Positions 1-12,100 of a stretch of 64,000 nucleotides of DNA are shown here, piece by piece. A model generated the notes under the pieces. The model did not search any database, was not told the DNA's origin, and saw only the letters and a list, made by a program, of their open reading frames with translations. The first letter of the stretch is position 1, and each line of letters begins with the position of its first letter. Source of the stretch: Mesocentrotus franciscanus (lineage: Eukaryota; Echinodermata; Echinoidea; Camarodonta; Strongylocentrotidae); assembly GCA_037976565.1 (NCBI GenBank), contig CP137672.1, forward strand, positions 19,678,335-19,742,334. The letters run 5' to 3'. The position numbers and the translations under genes are program-made.

Positions 1-123
1 GCAGCGACTTAGTCCAGATTTGAGGTGACTCATTAAGAATTTAGACTCACATTTTGGGTGTTGACAATCTTCTCTCAAGATCTCTAATATACTTTCATTC
101 AGCCTGAGGTTTCCTGGCACAGC
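1..123 (-). CDS. STN1: STN1 coding exon 8, cut by window edge
   Basis: Acceptor CTAG at 124-127. Encodes AVPGNLRLNESILEILREDC and continues open to the window edge. The human counterpart ends about 30 residues further on, so one short exon or the rest of this one lies outside. Confidence 0.82.
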
Positions 124-3100
124 CTAGTGAGGAAATAAAATAAAAACAAAAGTAAAATAGAGTACATGGCACTTCAATACTTACAGAGGAACAATGTAAT
201 AACTTTTAAAACATGCAACTTTATAACTTGACTGAAAACATTTTGAATATAATCTAGATGATGTTTGTAATAAATAGTAAACAAATGGTTGTAAGGTAGC
301 TCCTCAGGAAAACTATCCTGTAATATACAAGTTGATTGAAACGTCATTATAATAATTATCAATAAAACAGTATTCCTGCATATCATTGACAGAGATATAT
401 ATGACAGGGAGGATGGTTGGATGCAATTCCTCTGAGAACTTTGAAACTTCCCAATATTTGCAGTTTTGTTCACATCATATTGGGCACCCTCATTTTTTTG
501 TAGCAATATTGTATATTTAAAATTGTAAAATTTAGTATATTTCGAAGACAAAGGTAAATTGGTCTGTAATCATGATAATAAAGTGTCAACATTTCACTTT
601 CTTGCTTCATCAAGTCCCAAATTTTGAAACTAGAAAGATAATGTCTGGGCAAAAGACATCAAGACTCCTGAATAAAATTGTGCCCATACCGATACGCCTA
701 TGGCTTTTGTGGCCATCTGACAAATTCATTTAGAACCCCTGCTATAGCCTATCTTTTTTTTAAAAGAAATCAACAATTTTTTCTGCAATTCCTACAAATA
801 AAATGTTTCAGGTGCAAGAATTAAGTCATCTTCAAAATTTTCAAAAGGAAAATGATATCGTACCTGGAAAAGTCCATGTTCCGTGCTACTCATGAAAACC
901 TTCCCATCCTGCTCTAACTTTTCAGCGACATTCTTGAAGATATTCTTGATCTGCCTTCCTTGTTGATGGGGCCTATCTGTTTCCTACAAATTCAATAATT
1001 CATTTTCTAACTGTATCAAATGAGTCTTAAATCAACAAAATTCTTCAAGCTTAAATATCAATCCTTCATATGTCACTTTAAAAGCTCATGATTACCTCAC
1101 TGGACTTAATTACTTACAAATGGGTACTGATACTGAACACTTCCAAGTTTCCATATTCACAGTGACCTATGTAAAATCATACCAATGATAATTAAGGAAT
1201 GTGTGATTTAAAAATTACAGCCTCAAATGTACAACCTGGGGGGGGGGGGGCGTTTCACAAAGCCTTTTTTTCAACGACAAATGACAAAGTCAGTGACAAC
1301 CAATCAGAAGCAAGGATTTCAGTAGCTTATATCAAAAACTGTCATTTGTCACTGATGACAAGTTTTGTGAAACGGGGGCCCAGATAATTCATGCACGGCG
1401 AAATTTCAAGGCTTTATACTAGATAGTACATAAAACTATCTTCAGTAGAAGAATATATCATTGTAGATGTTTGGAAATTCAAAGTCAAGGGTAATCTTGA
1501 GTTCTGGGCCCCATAACACAAAGCTTAGCAATTGATCGTACGATAGATTGATTGTAGATAGTGACCACTTGCAAAATAGCAATCGATTGCTAACCTATCT
1601 TTGTGTTACAGGGCACAGATAATAAAAAAGGAGTTCTCATGCCATGCAGTCTCAATAAACTTATATATTAAGTATCTATCTAACAGAATAATGATGATGA
1701 TAACTGTTATTGTCTGAACTCTCAAGAGTTCTGGTAATGCTGTTGGTGACGATGAATGGAATGTGATGACGACAGTGATGATTTGATGATCTTTGAAGGT
1801 TAGGTTGGGCATGGTGGTGTGTATAAGTTCATAAGTTTGCAATTTCACCATGAGGGTAGTCCTGAAAAGGACTGTTGGGTTTGAAAAGGCGATAGAAAGA
1901 AAGTGAGAGAGAAGGATTCTTCAGGTTTGTCCTATGGAGGACTACTAGGTACGGAAAGGGACTCCTGATGACGAACCGCAGTCAAATTGTTCGGAATGTC
2001 TTCGCATTCATAACCTAGTTCACAAGTTCTTTTCAGAACTCCTCTCCCAAAAGAATAACTCTCTAAATTGCACTACTTCTATCCATACAATACCAAGTAG
2101 TCCTCCATAGGATGGAACCGAAAGACTACCTCTCTCTCACTTTTTTTCTATCCCCTTTTAACCCCAACAGTCCTTCTGAGGACTACCCACACAGTGACAG
2201 TGCAAACTTATAAATCTAGAATATGATGAACTTTAAAAAAAGGTTCCGGTATTGTCATTGATGATGATGATGATGATGATAAAGATGATGATGATGATGT
2301 CATCAGCAAACAGAATTAGGCAACCGATAATCATTTGGTTGCAATGACGATGACCTAACCTGTTGATATTCATGGCAAGGTGATGATGCAATCTCCAACA
2401 GTTCAGCCACTGTTTGAAGCTCATGTAGATAAAAGTTCTGAATGGTCTTGTCCTGCAGGAGTTTCAGCAACTTGAAACGCACTTCACCAACCAGCTGAGC
2501 CTATTGAAATATGACCAAAATATTAAACCCATGTGACAAAAAGAGCCAAGTCAAAACAAGAAAGGAAGAAAGAATAAATAAAAATGACACATCAATAAAA
2601 TATATACATATATTTCTCTTAATTTTGTTCCGACCTACATCGCCTCTAACTTGATCATTCCCGTAAATCATCTACAAACATCTATTTTAATATATCTGTA
2701 TCTATCTATCTTTATATCTATCTACTTTTTTTTACATATCTGTATAAATTGACCTTCATCGTACTACATACAGATGTTTTCATCGCTATGTTCATCTGCT
2801 TATTACCCTACTGTCCTCCATACCAACATCATTAAGATATCTTTGTTCTGATAACTTGTACATGCAAACATATATGAGCATCAGCCATAGCCAAACTACT
2901 GCACAATAACTTTTGGGGGGCTATCATAAAATACCTGTCCAAATTGCTAGTAAAAAAAACTATAAAAAAATAAGAACTAACATTAATCATTTTTCCCCCC
3001 TTTCTGTAGATTACCTAAATATTGTCCTCAATTTTAGAGAGTAGATATTCAGAAAACAAAGATATACAATGTCTCTTTTGACACACTCTGTATTTTTCAT

Positions 3101-6100
3101 CAAGGAGCACCTGATAACCATTCTTTTCAACATCACTAGATTATTGTCATTTCTCACCTCTCTCTTGATTCCACTCTGAGTGTCCTCCGAAGCACCCTGC
3201 CTGGGACCTCCTTCTAAGATGAAGGGAAGGTCATACACAGACCGGTAGAGGACCGGTATCTCCTCCATCCGCTTCATCTCTGTCTGGTAGGTGGGGTCTT
3301 GGATTTTTCCTACAGTTGCATAAAGAGAGGGATGCAGGAAAATTGTGACTATTCAAGTTTGTGAAGTAGCATTTGTAGAAATGGAGCCATGCATCTCCAG
3401 ACGGGATTGGCCAGCAATGTTGGATGTTCCCTTGTTCAACAAAGCAAGCACCAGGGCCCTGTTTCATAAAACTTGATATCAATAACAAGTTACAAGCTAC
3501 TGTTATAAGCTACTGAAATCATGGCATCCGATTGGCTGAGAGCAAAGTTTTCATAGAAATCTAGCACTTGTTATAGATGACAAGTTTTATGAAATGGGCC
3601 CCAGACGTGGCAGATTAACCTGTACGTGTTAAGCACGTTATCCAATTTAGTGTACTGCTGCTACAACTACTACTGCTTCTGCTGTATTCTTAATAACGAA
3701 AGTATTTGTCAGTGTCCCTATAATTTTTTTAAGAACACTAAACATGCTATTTCTTTTTTTTTATAATCACAATCATTGCCCAGAAAAAGAAAGAAAACTA
3801 TATTGTCTTCTACTATTTCAATGATACCCAAAAATGTGAAAATTAATACTTGTAACCCTTTCAACTTTTACCAAAACTGTGGATTGACTTTGATAACATC
3901 AATTTCTCTTGAATAATTTCTCTTACCTTTAAGAAAATTTTCATTAATTGAAAAAAAAAGAAAGAGTCATTTCATACTAGGATTTCTTGTTTAAATGAAA
4001 TAGACTTCAAATGAAATAATGTTACTCATAAATAGTAATGGCGTATTTACTGAAGTATGATGCAGACACCTCGGTGTTCCCTCTGAATAATTTCAGCCTC
4101 CCTCTTACATGAATGAGATCACCCAGCTCATATGATGTCAGCGACTCTTCAGTGGAATCTTCCATTCTCTTGAGAAGGGATGCAGTAAGTTCACCTTCTG
4201 CATCTCCTGTGAAGAAAAAAATTAAAATGGGAATTAAATTGGTAACCTGTAGTAAGAAAATAAGGAACCCATTAATCAGCTTTGTCAAGGGTAAGGTATT
4301 TTGCAGGATTTTACCTCAGAATTATTCAAATACATATACACTCACAAACGTTTAACATAATATAATAAATATATTTAGAAACATATAAACTGATAAAGTA
4401 ATAAATCAATTTATAAAGCGCAGAAACTATGCAAATAAACTGTGCTGTAAGAGCTCTTGATGTACTTGAAACTACTAAGGACAGTTTATTGAATATATGT
4501 GCTGTTAGTTTTGATACATAAGTATTTAATGATGGTTTTTTCCTAATATCTACTGTTAAGTTATTCCATAGTTTGGGGGCTGTGCATACAAAACATTTGT
4601 AACTAATACAAGTGAGCCATCAATGTAATGTAGTTAAACAAGCTTCTAACAATAATGAGGATAGTACAATAAGAAAAGAAATATTGTAAGTCACCATATT
4701 GTTTGTGTGTGTGTACTCGGTTTTTACAGACGTGTATCAATCAGATATGATTATTTACGTCTGGGGACCGACCTTTAACGTCACCATCCAAAAGACGCGA
4801 TTCAGTTTCGAACCTGCGTCCTCGGCTGAATCAGTTTGTAACTTCCACTGTTAGCTGGATTACAGGCGCACGCCACAATGCCTAGTTGCGACCTAGCAAC
4901 AATTAATGTATTCAATTTGCATTTAGACTATTGAAATATTATTATTTGTAACGGGTGAATGAAATAATTTCAAATGAGGCACTTAATAAAGATTTCTGCA
5001 TTAGATTTTATTACATTACAAAAATGGTCTATTCTCTAAGGATGAGGAATTAATCAAGAAGGGAAGAGAAAGTACTGAAAAGAAGCAACAGAAAGTGCAA
5101 AGATTTCAAGTGACTAAGTGAGAGTATAGGTGAAAGTCAGAAATGGTTTCATTACTGAATTGTTACTTTGTACTGAATTTTATTACTGGTCTTATAAACT
5201 TGTCAATTGTAAACTCTTATTTTACTATCAACCATGTTTCCTTCTTCTTCCTTCTTTCTTTCAATTTTTCTTATTTTTCCCCCCTTTTTGTCTCTTCCTT
5301 CTTCTTCTTCTTCTTCTTCTTCTCCTTCTCCTTCTCCTTCTCCTTGTTCTCCTTCTCCTTCTTCTTCTTCTTCTTTCTATTCCTTTTATCATATCAATTT
5401 CACTACTGAATGTCTTAATTCGATATTCGCCTATTTCACATCATACTATTTGCTTGTCTTCTATGACGATACTCAGCAGGATCCATAAGTGAGGATATAG
5501 TGCTGAGGAATGCATTTCATATGTTGCATTTCATATGTTGCATTCTTATTTGTAAAGTCATGATGTATCAGCTATGAGCTGTGACTGAATTGTTCATCAA
5601 TAAACCTCATCAATTCAATTCAAATCAATTCAATAAAGAGTAGGATGTGGTTACGTAAACCCTCCAGGTATAGAAGGATATGAAAGAAGCAGATCCTGAA
5701 GCAATTAGAAATGTGGTTAGAAGTTCCCCAGAGAAGACATTTCTTAATGACTTGACTTGGCAAATCCAATTTTCAGATGAACATTGAAAGTTACAGATGA
5801 ATGAGGCTCTCATTTAACCCCTCCTGGGCAGCAAATCCTGCGCTACAGCTTGAATGATCAATGTCTTTGGGATAAGAATGTCTATCTATTTCATCCTGAA
5901 ACAGGACAGGTACCTCTGTTGTAGAATTCATTTCAGATGGAAATGCCTTAAAGATACTATGTCCCTTTTGCAGCCAACATCAAATTCTGTAGAACTGTGC
6001 AGGAATTATGAATATGTCATGTATGTCCCATCTGTGAAATTTAAATGTTAGCAGTGTCCTAATATTGAAATTATGCAAGGAAACCTGTTTACTTGCTAGA

Positions 6101-9100
6101 CTTCACCGTCAGACACTATTGAGTGACTGACTGGCTTTTTCTTCTTTGGTAATATACATAAAATGAGCTGTAAAGGGTACATAAGCATGTGTCTACATCA
6201 ATAACCCACTTCTTGTAATGGCCAAAATGAAACTGATTGAATCTTTGCGCAGCACAAAACGTACAACCATTCGGTACAATGGTCTGAAAATTAGACTATT
6301 ACTTACTGACTTGGTAGCACTTAAGTCGATTCGACAACTAATAGTCGTTATTTTCCCACTTAAAGACATTTTCAAGCCCCCTTTTTTAGGGAAGTTCTAA
6401 ATTAGTATTATCTTTCAAATGCCCTTGGAATTTAACCTTTTCATTTTTTTGGCCTGCAAATGGGACATACCACCTTTAAGCCATATTCAAATGTGAAAGA
6501 AAGTATTTTTAATTCAGAATTTTACTCTCGACGGATACTTAAACCCAAAGAGGGCTTGTTATACATGATAGTGGCATGGAAAAGGGTTAAGGTACAAATG
6601 TACCATAAAATATATGATTATTTCAAGATGCTATTCCCTGTATTTCTTACCAACAGATGATGTTTGTGGATCTCTGCCCGATTCATCAGCTCTCTTTGGT
6701 TTCCAACAGCAACACTGTATCACCCCTGTCCCATCATCAACTGAATAACATAAACACATCAATTTAATGTTATTCCTTTATTCAGTTAAAGGTTACAAAT
6801 CATGCTTGGATATATCTACATCTCTAGCTATATAATCCAAAATAAAAATAGAAATGCAAGCTAAAGAAAAAGGACATCATCATGAACTTTCTATTTAGTT
6901 GCTTTTGGTTTTCGCTAACAAAGACTAATAAGCTAACAAATTTGCATATCAGCGAAAGCACATTTAAGATGTCTGCACTGACTTAAGTTTCAGGCTGCAA
7001 AAAATACAATTCTTTCCACTTTATCTTCAGAATGTCTTCTTTTTTCTTCATTCTTATTGTATTCAAGACATGAATGAAATGTAAGAGCCCTTGGAAAACT
7101 TGAGAATATATGGAATATCATAAAATAGATTAATTCTAACATTTTCTCTTCCATTTCAGCATTTCATTTTTTAAAATTTTATTTCCAATATTTGATGCTC
7201 AGCTCTCCCTATCTCTCCCATTCTCTCTGTCTGTCTTTCCCCTTCTAATCCATCTCTCTTTATCCCCCCTCACCATCTCTCTCCATTCTTGCCACCTCTC
7301 CCTCTCTCTCTCTCTCTTTCAAACTCCTCCAGTAAAGTAATCACATTAGTAAATATCATATTCCACATTACATAATCCTTATAAAGAACTTATTACACTT
7401 TCAAATGTTATGTAATGTACCAGCATAATTGAAGAACTTTTCTCTCTCGGCAACACTGACAACAATCCCCATCAAGTCAACTCTGTAGATCGGATGATTC
7501 TTGTAAGCAAATGCATCTGCTTGTAAAAAAGAAAAATAAGGAAAAGAAGAACAAAAAATTATACAGCATGTTGTCGGGTGAGAGTAAGAAGTTGTTGTGT
7601 TGAATGATAGGATTCAGTGCCTTTCTGGTTCGAAGCACTCAAGATTTAGTTTCCAATTACAGTTGCTATAGCTGGCATGCATCCAATTTCTACAACAAAT
7701 GTGATTTCAATGGGGCTTTGGATTGCAAGCTAACCACCGCATTTTACGTACATTTAATTCCTGTAATGACTGTCATTTAATTTAATGACCTACAATCCAC
7801 TTTGAAGTATGAAATAATAGAAGGCCTCATTATACCATGACTTCTGATCAGAATGTTTGCATAATAATATTGAGGAGGCGAGTTGGCTCAGTCGCTAAAG
7901 CGTCTGCCTGTTGAACCAAAGATTGTGGGTTCAAATCCAACCAAGGCAGATAAGTAAAGTCTGCATTGTGCACACGATGCAGTCCACCTGCAAGTCCCAA
8001 TCAGTTACAGTATATCATCAGGAGAAGAGATCTGAAGGACTCAGTAACTCAGTTTGCTTTTTTCCCCTCCCAAGCACAGGTGACGCCAGTACTTAATAAC
8101 AATTATAATGATGGCTCAAGAACTTCAATTTTTGGTCATTTACCTACATTCACTACCTGCCATGAAAAGTCTACCTGCCACTTTGTTGAAAGTTTTGTTT
8201 TGATTGTGGACTCACAAACCACCGACTATAACTGATGCGGGTAAAGGAGGGGGCACAGCCTGCATGTCACACCCCTCCCTACCCCCTAAACAAACAAAAA
8301 CCAATGGGACATACCAAAGTACAAAGTGGCATAGCTTCATGGACAGGTGGCAAAGGGGTGTGTACCTCTCAATTAATCAAATGACAGAGACATGTTAAGT
8401 AAAAGAAGGAAGCATTTCTTTCTTTTTTTATTAAAAAAGGATGATTCATGAAATGGAAAGACAGTGATGGAACTCCCTCCCACACCCGTCCTATAATCAG
8501 AGCCCTTGTAAATGACCAAATCATTTTTTTTGAGTGAGACAGGGCCCCCCCCCGCCCCCTCTCCTCCATGATGCCAGTGCCCCTAAACGGTTTGACCCAT
8601 GCCAGACCACTGTAAATACATGAAAGAAAAGTAGAAGTATTAGAAAGTGTACCCATTTACATGACAGAGGGTAAACCTACTTTCAACAGGCTTCCCCTTT
8701 CAATTTTTTCCACCTTAAATACAATTGAGAAATATGCTAATCTTTTTGCTGCTTGTTAGCCAGTTTTTTATGACAATTTCACTTAAAATGACATAACCTC
8801 ACTGTCACAAAAAACCTAGAAATAGAAATTAACTTTGTCCAAAGATTTTCAAGATGTTGTGGGCTTGAGAAGTACTTGAAAGGAAGACAGAAAGAACACA
8901 AAAATATCATGTTAACATAATATCAAAGCTTGAGCAATTCTGTCTTCTTAGTTTTTGTTGTTGCTTTAATGAACAAAAGTCTGGACATATGCCAATGAAG
9001 CAGTAATACAATCTTGGTAATCTATCGATCTAGGCATTCATAATAATAATAATAATGCTAATACCCGGTCTCTTAGTTACCCAGGGAAGCTTCATGAGTA

Positions 9101-12100
9101 ATAATATTGCTCTTCCTGAGGGTCCTGCAATCATCATTAACCTAGCAAATACCAGATACCCTTATAATACCTGTGTCAAAATGAACAAATGTGGGTAAAA
9201 TCACACCAATATACCAGGACCTTGCACATAACTAACAGACCAAATTTCCAGCACTTTTGGGCTCAAAACGACAGGAAAAAACATGTTAAAAGATGATCAA
9301 GGCGCCACTGTTTAACCCTGGATATAAGAGGGTACGCCATTTTGAAAGCAGTATGAAGGTGACGTTTCCAGGTACTTAAAGTAAATAAACATGTTACTTG
9401 TACCAACTGGTACATGTATCTTGCATAGAATACTTCATTTGAGGAATGCTTTTATACCACTGAGTTACATTGTATTCACAACACAATGTATAAAAGAGCA
9501 CTAAAGCAGTACTGCACACTGTTATGAAAACTGCAACCTGATGTTGACCTCTGCCAAATCTAAAAGGTCACCAAAGAGGGGTCAACTTATAGAGAAAAAT
9601 AAAGAATCCCTGGGTCTAGTTTTACACTGGTTACAGGTTCATGCTAGAATCAGTTCAAAAGTGCCTGAAGGGAATTGCTCCTACCTATTTTACTGAACTG
9701 CTTACTCAATACCACAGTACCTGACAGAAATCTCAGTTCTTCTGAGGTCCCTCCTTATACTATCCCTCCAATGAACACAAAGTTCTACGGGTCATGCTTT
9801 TTTTTAAAGGCTACAACAGCTGAGCTTTGAAACTTTGAAACAGTCTTAAAAAGCGTTTCTTCTTCGAAATAATGCCTAATGTTGACTGATGACTGGAGGA
9901 AGTATGCTGAGTGTATATCACTAGTCTTCTCTATTCTCCTTTTTATTTCCTTCTCAACTTTACAGCACATAGGGAAATATTTGTGATATGCTCTATACAT
10001 ATGGATAGTATGGTACGTAGTATGGTATATCATCATTATTATCATTATTGTATACCAGGGATTCCACTATACCTACATAATGATTGTTGTAGGCAAATTG
10101 TTACTAAGCATGAGATAATGAAAAGCTCAAAGACTATTTTGGCTAGAGGGCAATATGTTCATCAGTTTTGGCATTATATTTGTTTCCTTCAATTTATTTG
10201 ATTTTAAACAGGGTAACTCTCTCATAATTAAAACTGTTTTTCCGAGAGGCCCTGTACAAATTATAGGTTACAAATAACAAAGAAAATGAGCAAAGTTTAG
10301 GTACATACACATGATATGATGGATTATTTGTTTAATAATATCTGATGATTCTTTCAACTTGACTACGAAAGCTTGGTTCAAAACCAAAAATAGGAAAATT
10401 GTACTTACAATGTTATATTTTGTTTAACTTTTGTACATGGGACAGCAAACGACTACATGTAAATACCTTGACTTGTCCTATTATGGACAAAGAATAAATC
10501 CATCGGATATGACGTTAAACGGAGGCCCTGTGTAGAGGAGAGTCACCACCTTTGCACATTAAGAACCCACTGCACTATTTATAAGAATAAGGGGAAAACT
10601 CCAGTGTAGTGGTTCACCTACACACCCCCAATCAGTTAAGCCGGGAGGAGAGACCAAAAGGTTAGTGATTCAGTTCGCCAGTGATTCAGGTACAGGTGAC
10701 GCCAAATACTTAATAATAATAACAATGACTAAGAGGCCTTGTTGTATGAATAGGTACCGGTATATTATATTTTCAGCTTCTTTTCTACCAAACCATTTGC
10801 ACGGCCAAAGATAAAGCTAAAATCTATTAATAGAATCTGACTAAAAATATTCATAATCTGCCTATGGAATGGTAGAAATATATGGAGGTACAAAACAGGT
10901 CATTGTCAAGTTCAACTCTACCATTTGGCAACTTATTCGATCATAGAATTTAGAATTACATTGGCATAACTTAATTGATACAATAAATTTCATGCATGCG
11001 GGCAACAATATAATATATTCCTCATATTAAAGAAAACATATCAAGTTGACAAGATATTCTTACCCAGGACAGGTTTTGGGATATATAATGGAATTTTGTT
11101 AACCCTTTGATCAGGACAGATTTCAATTTTTAGGGCTAACTTGATCACATAAAATGACAACAATAATTTTTATTTTATTGCTACATTGTGAAAATAATTT
11201 GTAATGTCTCTGAAAACAATATACATGGGAGAGAATGTTGTTGAAAAGATGAAAAATTTGCCAATTTTGATCGAAAATCAATAATTTTGAATCTCACTAC
11301 GTGTTGCCAATTTCAGGATTTTAGAGATTATTTTTTTTTTTTAATTCCTAGCATCAAACACAATATAGTCATAAAACATTGATATATATAGTTTCTGCAG
11401 AAAATTTTGCCATTTCTCTCAAGTATCTTGCATATTTTTAGGGCTCTGAATAAAGTTAGTTAGGCCTATTGAGCCAAACAACGAAATGTGGAATGATTGT
11501 CACGAAAGAGTTGATAACTATGGAAGTAGTCATTAGCAACTAAACATATGGTAACCATATTTCTCAACAAGTACAGTTTTCGACAGTTCAGTTCATTTAA
11601 GAATTTTACGTTATGATTTAATTCATACAATGAGAATTTAATGGACACTTATATCAATATATTTCTGAACTTGTCATAACAAGTTGACAATATAATCTTA
11701 ACCTTGAAAATAAAAGGTTCACACTTCACAGACATATTGTGGATTTCTTGTAAACAAGTGAAGAAAAATATATATTATACATTCAATAGCGACCCAACAC
11801 ATTTTATGTACCGGTAGACAGAAGTCAGAAATCAATATATTATTTCTAAAATTAATTTGAAGTAAACATAAAAAGTTGACAATAATTCTTCATTTCATCA
11901 CCTGACAAGGCCAGGGACATAATCATTACAGGTTCATTGCCTGTAAATACACATAAAGATTAAAGGATTTTAAAAAATATATAAAGGATTTAAAAAAATA
12001 TATAAAAAAGTATCTGTCATTGTCAGTCTGAACATTAATATACCACCCACTTCCTAGTTTTAGCAGCCATATTTGGCAAGTAACTCTATACTCGATAGCT

